A stretch of 12,212 nucleotides of DNA, taken from the NCBI GenBank assembly GCA_025353305.1, contig JANXQX010000031.1, positions 1-12,212 on the forward strand, given 5' to 3'. The stretch is from Holophagaceae bacterium. GTDB lineage: Bacteria; Acidobacteriota; Holophagae; Holophagales; Holophagaceae. The position numbers and the translations under genes are program-made. The notes beneath the pieces were generated by a model, which worked only from the letters and a program-made list of their open reading frames with translations, had not been told where the DNA came from and made no database searches. Position 1 is the first letter of the stretch, and the number at the start of each line of letters is the position of its first letter. Positions 5,228 to 11,975 of the stretch are shown one piece after another.

Positions 5228-6873
5228 AAGCCTCATTACTGCTTGCGCCCGCGGTGTGCCTCATCGCCGCCGATCCCGCATCGGTGGAGGTGCGAGCCGC
5301 GGTGCCAGGGGGTGGTCGGGCGGTGCTTCGCCTCCAGTTTCGCAAAGGCCTGCTGATCGAAACGAGCACGTTGCCTCGGGCATTCCTGCTTCGCAAAGTT
5401 TCCGGCAGCTGGGCGGTTTTCGAAGACTTGAGCGCTGAAGGCAAACGCTGGGTTCTGGAGTCGCTGTTCCCCGAGGACCAGTGGAAGCGGGGGGAAGTGG
5501 TCCATAAAGTGCGCTGGCCGGAACTGGAATCAGTGTGGCTGATGGCTTCGCTATTCATGGGGCATGGGCAGAATTACGACAAGCTGGAAAGGGCCAATCC
5601 CGCCAATCCGGAGAAGCTGAATTCGGGCGACATATGGCGCATCCCGCAGAAACTCCTTTCGCCTGAGTTGGGTGGCAGCGGCACTCCGCCGGTCCACAGC
5701 CAGCCGGAGGACGAACTGGATGATGACGAAAAGGTCGCGGCCTACCGCGCGCTACTGACTTTCGACGAGGACAGGGAAGGCAAGTTCGCGGCCTACCGTT
5801 TGCGAAAAGGCGAAGCCCTTTATTCATCAGTCGTGATCCGGTATTCGGATCGCGTGGATGCCAAGGAGGTGAATGCATTTGCCGATGAAATTGCCCGGCG
5901 CAGCGGAATTGATGACGTTCGAAGCATCCAGCCAGGCACTCTCATCAAGATTCCCGCCAAGGCGTTGTCGGCTCCATTCCAGCCCGAAGGCACAGTGGCG
6001 CTGAAGGCAGACCAGGAGATGCGGCAAGAAGTCCGGCAGACCAAACGCGTGGATGCGGGGCCGAAACTTGGCGGTTTGCGGATCGTGCTGGACGCGGGAC
6101 ATGGCGGCATAGACCGAGGGGCCTCGGCGTCCGGCATTTGGGAATCTGATTTCGTGTACGACATCTGCTGCCGCGTGAAGGCGCTGCTGGAAGAAAATAC
6201 GGACGCGCAAGTGAGCAGCACCATCCTTTATCCAGGAATCGGCTTCAAACTCCGGGATGAAATTCCAGCCCCCTCCAAAGCCGCGCAGGTCCTCACCACG
6301 CCGCCCTTCGCAATCGATGGAGATAGCGCCAACGCGGTGAGTGTCCATCTGCGCTGGGTCCTGGCCAACGATCTGTTTTCAAGTTTCCTGCGCAAGGGCG
6401 ATGTCCAGAAAACCCTCTTCATCAGCTTTCACGCCGACAGCCTGCATCCTTCGGCGCGCGGCACCATGGTCTATGTGCCGGGCGCCGGCTTCGTGCCTTC
6501 AAGTTTTTCACTTGGCGCGAATCGCGGTGCCGGCGTGCGGGAGATGAAGAAGGGCAGCCATGCGTCGTTCAGCACTCGCGAAAAGCTGCAGGGGGAAGCC
6601 CGGTCACGCCTTTTTGGGGAAGCACTGGTGAAGGCGCTCAGGCAATCCAAGATCCTCGTCCATCCCAACCGCGCCATCCGGAACGTCATCCACCGGGAAG
6701 GCAAGAATTTCGTTCCCGCGGTCATCCGCTACAACGAAGCCCGCACCAAGGTCCTGATCGAAGTGGCCAACCTCACCAATGAGGATGATGCCGCCAATTT
6801 GCGTGATGCTGGTTTTCGCCAGCGCTATGCCGAGGCGGTCGTCAAAGGCATCCGCGCTTATTTCAAGCAGTAG
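5215..6873 (+). CDS. Exported N-acetylmuramoyl-L-alanine amidase with LysM-like regions
   Basis: This 552-aa cell-wall hydrolase cleaves the bond between MurNAc and L-Ala in the periplasm. A GTG start at 5215 is chosen because it gives a signal peptide (VLKASLLLAPAVCLIAA); the upstream open frame is Arg/Pro-rich shadow sequence of the preceding gene, which it overlaps by 13 nt. Two LysM-like segments follow: YDKLERANPANPEKLNSGDI-WRIP (about 120-145), and a second at about 200-255 containing KGEALYSSVVIRYSD and ending PGTLIKIP. The amidase_3 domain covers about 285-550 with zinc ligands H296 (DAGHGG), E310 (WESD) and H406 (FISFHADS), and the catalytic Glu E516 (LIEVANLTNEDDA). About 95 residues separate E310 and H406, longer than usual, so there is an insertion. 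It is the last gene of the phosphatase/RdgC-like operon. Confidence 0.9.
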   Translation: MGVLKASLLLAPAVCLIAADPASVEVRAAVPGGGRAVLRLQFRKGLLIETSTLPRAFLLRKVSGSWAVFEDLSAEGKRWVLESLFPEDQWKRGEVVHKVRWPELESVWLMASLFMGHGQNYDKLERANPANPEKLNSGDIWRIPQKLLSPELGGSGTPPVHSQPEDELDDDEKVAAYRALLTFDEDREGKFAAYRLRKGEALYSSVVIRYSDRVDAKEVNAFADEIARRSGIDDVRSIQPGTLIKIPAKALSAPFQPEGTVALKADQEMRQEVRQTKRVDAGPKLGGLRIVLDAGHGGIDRGASASGIWESDFVYDICCRVKALLEENTDAQVSSTILYPGIGFKLRDEIPAPSKAAQVLTTPPFAIDGDSANAVSVHLRWVLANDLFSSFLRKGDVQKTLFISFHADSLHPSARGTMVYVPGAGFVPSSFSLGANRGAGVREMKKGSHASFSTREKLQGEARSRLFGEALVKALRQSKILVHPNRAIRNVIHREGKNFVPAVIRYNEARTKVLIEVANLTNEDDAANLRDAGFRQRYAEAVVKGIRAYFKQ

Positions 6874-6892
6874 GCGGTGGCCTTTGGGCTGA

Positions 6893-6940
6893 GGGCTGTG
6901 GGCCTGAAGCCGCAGACCAACAGCCGACAGCCCACAGCCC
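6893..6940. repeat. Inverted repeat after the amidase gene
   Basis: GGGCTGTGGGC (6893-6903) pairs perfectly with GCCCACAGCCC (6930-6940) across a 26-nt loop. A further GGGCTGA copy lies just upstream (6886-6892). It sits 19 nt past the amidase stop. No T-run follows, so it may be a transcript-end hairpin or a chromosomal repeat rather than a classical terminator. Confidence 0.5.
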
Positions 6941-6962
6941 ATCAAACTGCTAACCTTCAAAG

Positions 6963-7211
6963 ATGAAAGTCCTCGCACGCATCAACCACATCGGCTGGGT
7001 ACATCTTTGGCTCAGTAAAGAGAGCTATGAAGCGGGTGAAGCCTCGATGCATTTTTTCAATGGGAAGTCCGAACCCCGCTGGCAGGAAACGGTTTTCAGC
7101 GATGAAACGCTGCGCCGCATGAAACTTGGGGAGCTGGTGGAAATCGATGACCCCGGTTATTTCTCGGAAGAGGATCTCGATATCCCGCCTGAAAATGCTT
7201 CAAGCCTCTGA
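6963..7211 (+). CDS. Small acidic hypothetical protein, 82 aa
   Basis: This soluble protein of unknown function begins MKVLARINHIGWVHLWLSKE and becomes strongly acidic at its C-terminus (VEIDDPGYFSEEDLDIPPEN). It has no membrane segment or metal motif. The sequence is protein-like, with mixed hydrophobic strands and few rare residues. The ATG lacks a strong Shine-Dalgarno (CAAAG only), so initiation may be weak, or the gene may be read from the amidase transcript 89 nt upstream. Its last 55 nt overlap the 3' end of the convergent membrane protein gene. I do not recognise a family. Confidence 0.55.
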   Translation: MKVLARINHIGWVHLWLSKESYEAGEASMHFFNGKSEPRWQETVFSDETLRRMKLGELVEIDDPGYFSEEDLDIPPENASSL

Positions 7212-7894
7212 TAGAGCGCCAACAGGCTGGTGGCGGTCCACACGGACACCATTGATCCAAGAAATTGCGCGCCCCAGAACAGGGGGCTCAGCAGCTCTGA
7301 CTTTGGATCCGCCAAGGGATGAAAAATCTCGATGGCGTATTGAACGGAACCCGAAAGCGCCATGCCCACCACCAGCACCAGCAGCGCTCTGGACAACGCC
7401 AGGGGCCACAACCGACGCATGAGATCCAAGCTGCCGATGCTGGCTTCACGAAGGTTTTCCCCGCGCAGCAACACGCGCGTAGGTGCCCATCCGAAACAGA
7501 ACAGCACCACCAGGCCTGGAAGGATGAAAAGAAGCAGGCCCAGTCCCGCCGCGACACCCAACAGCATCTTGGCGCCGAAAGCCCGCAGCCAACGGGTCTC
7601 GAAGGCCTCCTTCCACCCTTCTTCCGGATTCCTGGGATGGCCGAGAGTCTCGGCATCCAGGCGGAGGGCCAGCCTTGGCAGAAAATAGAAATCCAGCGGC
7701 AGCACCGCCACGAAGAACAAAAGGCTCTCGATGGCAGGGTTATCACTCAGCCCGCCACGCACCATGAGCAGGGGCGCCAAGCCTCCGAGACCCGTGCCCA
7801 GGGTGCAGATGCCAAGCGAGATCCAGGGGTGGCAAAGGGCGAGCTTGGTTCCATCCAGGAGAATGGACCAGGGAGAAGGAAATATTCGCGGCAT
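7157..7894 (-). CDS. Polytopic membrane protein of unknown function
   Basis: This 245-aa inner-membrane protein has about five hydrophobic segments: near residues 17-47 (WISLGICTLGTGLGGLAPLL), 58-78 (LLFFVAVLPLDFYFLP), 109-140 (LLGVAAGLGLLLFILPGLVV), 162-184 (LLVLVVGMALSGSV) and 203-228. The segment with FILPGLVVLFCFGWAP resembles membrane proteins of the 'DUF975/YciC-like' architecture, which often have an 'LPG...' turn before a transmembrane helix; this is a weak resemblance. The acidic/basic loop NPEEGWKEAFETRW lies between helices 2 and 3. There is no clear Shine-Dalgarno; the start gives a short cytoplasmic leader. It is divergent from yqgE with only 36 bp between starts, and convergent with and overlapping the 82-aa gene. 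Confidence 0.75.
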   Translation of the reverse strand: MPRIFPSPWSILLDGTKLALCHPWISLGICTLGTGLGGLAPLLMVRGGLSDNPAIESLLFFVAVLPLDFYFLPRLALRLDAETLGHPRNPEEGWKEAFETRWLRAFGAKMLLGVAAGLGLLLFILPGLVVLFCFGWAPTRVLLRGENLREASIGSLDLMRRLWPLALSRALLVLVVGMALSGSVQYAIEIFHPLADPKSELLSPLFWGAQFLGSMVSVWTATSLLALYQRLEAFSGGISRSSSEK

Positions 7895-7930
7895 CCATCG
7901 AGCCTACCCGAGCCGCGCTATTCTAGGGCC

Positions 7931-8440
7931 ATGACGCTAGATGCTCCCTGTCTCCTGGTGGCGAGCCCCATGCTCATGGACCCCAACTTCATGCACTCTG
8001 TGCTGCTTCTGGTGGAACATGATGATGAGGGCGCTCTGGGAATCATCCTGAACCGCCAGCTGCCGCTACCGCTCGCGCAAATATGCGAGGAGAGCGGCCT
8101 CAACTTTGCTGGACCCGATGAGGCCACAGCCTGGCGCGGCGGCCCCGTGGACCCGCAGCGCGGCATCCTGCTGGTGGAAGGGGGGCTTCCGGGGCCCGAA
8201 GACACGGTGCTGGATTTGACCCATTTCGTAAGCCATCGAAAAGACCTGCTTGAAGAATTCATGACAGATCCCGAAAGCCGCTTCCGATTATTCCTGGGCT
8301 ACGCGGGCTGGGGGCCGAACCAGCTGGATCAGGAACTGGAGCAGGGCGCCTGGATCCAGCGTCCCCTGAAATCCGGTTGGCTTATGCATCCCGATCCCAC
8401 GGGTCTTTGGACCGTCGCCATCAGCGCCGAGCCTGGCTGA
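7931..8440 (+). CDS. yqgE: YqgE/AlgH family protein
   Basis: This is a 169-aa member of the UPF0301 (DUF179) family; its biochemical role is not established. Family landmarks are clear: LLVASPMLMDPNFMHSVLLL, then VEHDDEGALGIILNRQL near the N-terminus, WRGGPVDPQRGILL in the middle, and FLGYAGWGPNQLDQELEQGA followed by W near the C-terminus. Length is close to the family norm. The ATG at 7931 is chosen because the family N-terminus begins there; the open frame upstream runs through the antisense of the membrane protein and is not coding. A TATTCT sequence at 7919-7924 lies only about 7 nt before the ATG, so the mRNA may have almost no leader. Its stop overlaps the start of the glycosylase gene (TGATG). 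Confidence 0.88.
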   Translation: MTLDAPCLLVASPMLMDPNFMHSVLLLVEHDDEGALGIILNRQLPLPLAQICEESGLNFAGPDEATAWRGGPVDPQRGILLVEGGLPGPEDTVLDLTHFVSHRKDLLEEFMTDPESRFRLFLGYAGWGPNQLDQELEQGAWIQRPLKSGWLMHPDPTGLWTVAISAEPG

Positions 8441-9066
8441 TGCCGATCCGCTTCCATTTGGAGTTCGATCCTGAAGTGGCGCTGAAGCAGCTATGCAAGG
8501 ACAAGGATCTTAAGCGCGTCATCACCAAGGTCGGCGACTTCAAGTTGATCCTGCGGCCCAACCACAGCCCCTTCGAGGCCCTCGCCGAATCCATCGTCTA
8601 TCAGCAGCTCAACGGCAAGGTGGCCGCCACCATTTGGGGGCGCTTCAAATGGCTCTTCGAATCCAAGCATCTTCGCCCGGAGGATGTGCTGGCCGCGGAC
8701 ATCGAGTTGCTTCGAAGCGCGGGCTTGAGTGCGGCAAAGGCCATCGCGGTGAGGGACTTGTCAGAGAAGGCGCTGATGGGCCTGGTCCCAAGCTGGGCGG
8801 GCCTCCGCAAGCTGGACGATGAGGAGATCATCACCCGCATGACCGATGTGCGCGGCATCGGCCGCTGGACCGTGGAGATGCTGCTCATCTTCCGTCTGGG
8901 CCGCCCCGACATCTGGCCGGTGGACGATTTCGCCGTGCGCACCGCCTATGGCGATGTCTTCGGTATGGAGAAAGTGAACCTGAAGGAAATGCGCGAACGC
9001 GCCGAACAATGGCGCCCCTACCGCAGCGTCGTGGCCTGGTACATGTGGCGCTGGTACAAGCCATGA
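8440..9066 (+). CDS. DNA-3-methyladenine glycosylase II (AlkA-type, HhH-GPD)
   Basis: This 208-aa base-excision repair enzyme removes alkylated purines such as 3-methyladenine from DNA. The N-terminal region has PFEALAESIVYQQLNGKVAA, the usual 'QQ' helix of AlkA-type proteins. The helix-hairpin-helix is VRGIGRWTVEMLLIF from residue 137. The catalytic Asp is in WPVDDFAVRTAYG (D162-D163 pair). Length matches the short glycosylases that lack the extra N-terminal domain of E. coli AlkA. The ATG at 8440 shares bases with the yqgE stop (TGATG), pointing to re-initiation or coupling. The open frame extends upstream of this ATG only in the shadow of yqgE. No regulator such as Ada is nearby, so alkylation control cannot be inferred. 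Confidence 0.9.
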   Translation: MPIRFHLEFDPEVALKQLCKDKDLKRVITKVGDFKLILRPNHSPFEALAESIVYQQLNGKVAATIWGRFKWLFESKHLRPEDVLAADIELLRSAGLSAAKAIAVRDLSEKALMGLVPSWAGLRKLDDEEIITRMTDVRGIGRWTVEMLLIFRLGRPDIWPVDDFAVRTAYGDVFGMEKVNLKEMRERAEQWRPYRSVVAWYMWRWYKP

Positions 9067-9070
9067 ATTA

Positions 9071-9105
9071 GAGGCGAGGTGGCGAGGCATGAGGTGGTGA
9101 GGGTG
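9071..9105. repeat. GAGG-rich tract between convergent genes
   Basis: The 78-bp gap between the glycosylase and aldehyde dehydrogenase genes opens with imperfect tandem GAGGYG units (GAGGCGAGGTGGCGAGG, then GAGGTGGTGAGGGTG). I see no hairpin terminator for either gene here. Confidence 0.35.
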
Positions 9106-9144
9106 CTGGCGCGCTTCTTCTTCTCCACCCACTTGATGGCTAGA

Positions 9145-10899
9145 TCACCCGCGCAATGCGGAGATGAAGATGCCTGGCAGCTTGAGCGGGCTGGGGTCCG
9201 CCTCGAAGTAGGTCAGCTTCCGCGTCACCTGGTGCGCCTGTTTGTTGGTGATGAACCACGGTGGTCTGGGCAGGGTGGACGTTTGCCCGTGGAGGAGGCC
9301 TCGCGGAAAGGGGTAGAAGGGCGCGCGCACCACGCTCTTCTGGGGGCGGTCGAAGAGGTGGGTGTTGTGCACCACGCCGCTGCCGCTTTGGATGTCGTTG
9401 CGCGCGTGGCCGGGGAAGGCGCCCCAGGTCAGCTGCGACAACAGGAAACCCACGCCGGTCCAGGTGTTGATCGCGATGCAGCCGTAGCGCAGTTCGATGA
9501 TCGCATCCTCCAGAGCCGGGCCCAGCTCCTTCATGGTCGATGGGTGGATGATCAAATTGGCTCCGAGCGTGCCCAGCAATGTCTCGTTGCAGAAGGCCAC
9601 CGCATTCTTCAGGAAGGCCGCCGCGTCTGCGCCGGGGACCCGGGTTTCGGTCAGCACGCCTCCGAAGGCTTCTTCGGTGAAGCAGAAGTCGTCGCGCCTC
9701 CCGCACGGCACCTCGGGAACCAGCATCCGCGGCACGCTCTCCCCCGGATTGTCGAGCAATTCGGCGTCTGGGTGTGCTTTGATCGCGTCGTTCTGCCGGG
9801 CGGCGGCGCCAGGGTAATAGGCCTTACGATTCGGCTGCGCCCGTAGGCACGACTTCACCGAGTCCACCAGCGCTTGCGTCTGATCCCATGTGGAAGGCAG
9901 CACCAGCACCTGAGCTGCGATGCAGTTGAAGCCCGCGTTGTGCATTTTCTGAGTGGCGATGTTCTCTGCCTGGAATCGCAGATCAGCCGCGGTCCATGGT
10001 CCTGGCACCACAATGGTCGGGCTCACGTTGCCGAGCTCGCTGGTCACGCGGCGCGGATTCAGTGGCCTGTCCTCCGCTTTGCGCTGTTCGCCATCGCTTC
10101 CAGTGCCGAACACGATGGCATCGTGGGTGCGTCCGCTGCCGGTGACGTGGATCTCCTCGACCAGATCGTGTTCGCACAGCCAAGCGCCCGCATCCCCGCC
10201 GCCATAGACCACGCGCATGAAACCGGTGGCTATGAACGGCTGGAATGCTTCCTCGAAAAAGGGTCCAAGGTACTCGTTGACCGGGTTCATCTTGAGGAGG
10301 CAGACCTGTCCTTCCGCGATCAGCTTGTAGAGCACGTCGAGGGGCGCGATGGAGGCGATGTTGCCGGCGCCGAGCACCAATGCCACCTGGCCAGCGGGGT
10401 TCTTCTGCCGGTAGAACGCAGCCAAATGGTCCGAGAGGTTTTCCGGTGTCACGTCCGGCTCCATCCAGACCTCGCCGGAGATGCCGCTTAACAGCAGCCG
10501 GTCGTAGATCGACGACGGAAACACCTCAACCACCACTTGCCCGTTTCTCGCCCGCCGCACCGCTTTTCCGCGGATGCTCGGTTTCCCGTTGCGCGCAATC
10601 TGGCCGAGCGTCCGGATGTACTGGTTGATGCCGTAAAGCAGCGCCCAGGGCCCCGAAGCCCACTCTTCTCCGGCTAGCGGGGAACCCTCGGGAATGCCCT
10701 TGGCCCGCACCGCTGCCTGCACCCATTGATCAGCAACCTGCGCCGTCCCGCGCTTCAGCGCTTCGAGCAGCTCGATCTTGTGGATGAGCGGCAGCGTCGC
10801 CCACACCTGCTTATGCGCGGCAAGCGCCTCAAGATCGTGCTCAAGTTCAGGGTGGTCGGTCGCGTGTGCGGCGGCTGTCTGTGGAAACAGGATGGACAT
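9145..10899 (-). CDS. NAD(P)-dependent aldehyde dehydrogenase family protein
   Basis: This 584-aa enzyme would oxidise an aldehyde to a carboxylate (or act in the acyl-CoA reductase direction). Landmarks: VALVLGAGNIASIAPLDVLY (cofactor-binding strand), EIHVTGSGRTHDAIVFGTG (the FTGS-type motif), TSELGNVSPTIVV with general-base E288, and NAGFNCIAAQ with nucleophile C326, 38 residues later (about 34 in classical enzymes). EEAFGGVLTETRVPG matches the EEIFGP motif. At 584 aa it exceeds the usual ~500 aa, with a long N-terminal helical region. The start at 10899 has a strong AAGGAG Shine-Dalgarno; the frame is open for another 113 codons upstream, but those show no ALDH similarity. Substrate unknown. 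It ends convergent to the glycosylase gene; no partner gene is adjacent. Confidence 0.9.
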   Translation of the reverse strand: MSILFPQTAAAHATDHPELEHDLEALAAHKQVWATLPLIHKIELLEALKRGTAQVADQWVQAAVRAKGIPEGSPLAGEEWASGPWALLYGINQYIRTLGQIARNGKPSIRGKAVRRARNGQVVVEVFPSSIYDRLLLSGISGEVWMEPDVTPENLSDHLAAFYRQKNPAGQVALVLGAGNIASIAPLDVLYKLIAEGQVCLLKMNPVNEYLGPFFEEAFQPFIATGFMRVVYGGGDAGAWLCEHDLVEEIHVTGSGRTHDAIVFGTGSDGEQRKAEDRPLNPRRVTSELGNVSPTIVVPGPWTAADLRFQAENIATQKMHNAGFNCIAAQVLVLPSTWDQTQALVDSVKSCLRAQPNRKAYYPGAAARQNDAIKAHPDAELLDNPGESVPRMLVPEVPCGRRDDFCFTEEAFGGVLTETRVPGADAAAFLKNAVAFCNETLLGTLGANLIIHPSTMKELGPALEDAIIELRYGCIAINTWTGVGFLLSQLTWGAFPGHARNDIQSGSGVVHNTHLFDRPQKSVVRAPFYPFPRGLLHGQTSTLPRPPWFITNKQAHQVTRKLTYFEADPSPLKLPGIFISALRG

Positions 10900-10990
10900 G
10901 GGATCTCCTTCGCCAAACGAGGCTCGGCAGAACAAACAGGATAGGCCGTAGCGGTCAAATCGCCGCGATGTGCAAGCGGAGGACCATGAG

Positions 10991-11034
10991 CTTGGTAGTA
11001 CCAAGGCGTAGGATCTGAGCGAACGTTCGGCAGA
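10991..11034. promoter_or_regulatory. Two palindromes upstream of the aldehyde dehydrogenase gene, possible operators
   Basis: CTTGGTAGTACCAAG (10991-11005) is a perfect 7-bp inverted repeat around one base. At 11014-11034 the sequence TCTGAGCGAACGTTCGGCAGA is an imperfect palindrome centred on CGAACGTTCG. They lie about 92 and 115 nt upstream of the ATG on the minus strand. Their size suits dimeric regulator binding, but no regulator gene is adjacent and no clear promoter is visible. Confidence 0.35.
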
Positions 11035-11093
11035 AATCAAACGTCCCATGGCCACCAAAAGGGCACTAACAAGGGTGAAAGAGAGCCGAAGGC

Positions 11094-11105
11094 CTCTGCG
11101 CAGAG
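11094..11105. promoter_or_regulatory. 12-bp perfect palindrome upstream of the secreted-protein gene
   Basis: CTCTGCGCAGAG is a perfect palindrome 66 nt upstream of the ATG at 11172. It could be an operator for this gene or chance. The rest of the 272-bp gap between the two divergent genes shows no recognisable RNA or promoter. Confidence 0.25.
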
Positions 11106-11171
11106 TTACACTGCCAAGATCCGCACTCATTTGGTTCCGATTTGGCGGCTCACAAAGACCGGCAGGCACCG

Positions 11172-11900
11172 ATGAATTGTTGGAGCGTACTTGGATTGCT
11201 TGGATTGATGGGCATGCCCCTCCTCGCCCAGGCTCCATCTACACCCAAGGCAACTTCGCCCTCCGCACCTGCTCGGGTCCTGGCCTATCAACACCTCAAA
11301 GTTGGGAATGCCCTTAAGGTAAAGTTCATGAACTCCGAAGTGGGCCACTGCATCATCCAATTTGATGGTTCCGCAGCTCCGGTGATGGCCGCAAATGAGC
11401 AGGTGGGTTGGTATTTATCAGGAGAAGGGAAATTCACCTATCGCTCGGTGGATCCTGTTGAGTGGGCGGTGATGGCGGGGAATCTGAAAGACCTAAGCAA
11501 GCTCGAAATTAAAAAAGAGGAGAAGGCGCGGGTACTCGAAACGCCCTTCAGATCCATGCTTCTGATTTGGCGGGGGAAAAGTTCATTGACCCTTACTGGG
11601 GTTGAGGCTGGTTCTCTGGAGTCAGCGTTTAACGCCCACCTCAAGCGGTGGCGCTTGGCGATGTTGGCGCCGCTCGACCACTCAGCGGCGATGCACGACG
11701 TCAATGCTCAGGAGACTCCCTGGGTACTCGCCGAGATCGAGACCGGAGATCTTCCGTTTCGCTACGAATTCGATCACGGCATGAATCACTTGGAAACTCT
11801 GCACATTCTTGATGAGGGCCGAATCCGCGATCCACTTTTTCGGGACCACCTCTACCCCGTCAAACTTTCGGCCCAGACCCTGGGGTGTGGCCTGGCCTGA
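11172..11900 (+). CDS. Secreted or periplasmic protein of unknown function
   Basis: This 242-aa protein has a signal peptide: MNCWSVLGLLGLMGMPLLAQ, then a probable AQA cleavage site and a low-complexity PSTPKATSPSAPA linker. The mature part (from about residue 40) is mixed alpha/beta with no motif I recognise; stretches such as VGWYLSGEGKFTYRSVDPVE and KLEIKKEEKARVLETPFRSM suggest a compact globular domain. One Cys lies in GHCIIQF and another in the C-terminal GCGLA. The ATG at 11172 is preferred over an in-frame TTG at 11142 because it puts the signal peptide at the terminus; neither has a good Shine-Dalgarno. It is divergent from the aldehyde dehydrogenase gene and just upstream of rnpB. 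Base composition is somewhat less GC-rich than its neighbours. Confidence 0.75.
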   Translation: MNCWSVLGLLGLMGMPLLAQAPSTPKATSPSAPARVLAYQHLKVGNALKVKFMNSEVGHCIIQFDGSAAPVMAANEQVGWYLSGEGKFTYRSVDPVEWAVMAGNLKDLSKLEIKKEEKARVLETPFRSMLLIWRGKSSLTLTGVEAGSLESAFNAHLKRWRLAMLAPLDHSAAMHDVNAQETPWVLAEIETGDLPFRYEFDHGMNHLETLHILDEGRIRDPLFRDHLYPVKLSAQTLGCGLA

Positions 11901-11940
11901 TGTGAAGGATTGATCCGTCCCATTCTCACCCACGGCCTGA

Positions 11941-11970
11941 TTCAGGGTTCAAGCGGAAGCCTGATACGCT
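11941..11970 (+). promoter_or_regulatory. Weak candidate promoter for RNase P RNA
   Basis: TTCAGG (11941-11946) and TACGCT (11965-11970) are separated by 18 nt and would place the transcript start near 11977, close to the expected 5' end of the RNA. Both boxes match consensus poorly. Confidence 0.25.
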
Positions 11971-11975
11971 GAACT

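Noticed and set aside
7319..7930. Long plus-strand open frame upstream of and continuous with yqgE
   Set aside because: It is antisense to the membrane protein gene, rich in Gln/His/Arg low-complexity sequence, and the YqgE family N-terminus begins at 7931.
9079..9846. 255-codon plus-strand open frame opposite the aldehyde dehydrogenase
   Set aside because: It is antisense to well-conserved ALDH codons, with a composition typical of GC-rich shadow frames and no recognisable motif.
11020..11029. CGAACGTTCG as a Gram-positive-type LexA box
   Set aside because: That box needs four bases between GAAC and GTTC (CGAACN4GTTCG); here the half-sites abut.
10900..11238. 113-codon upstream extension of the aldehyde dehydrogenase
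   Set aside because: It has no ALDH similarity, and a strong AAGGAG site sits directly before the internal ATG at 10899.
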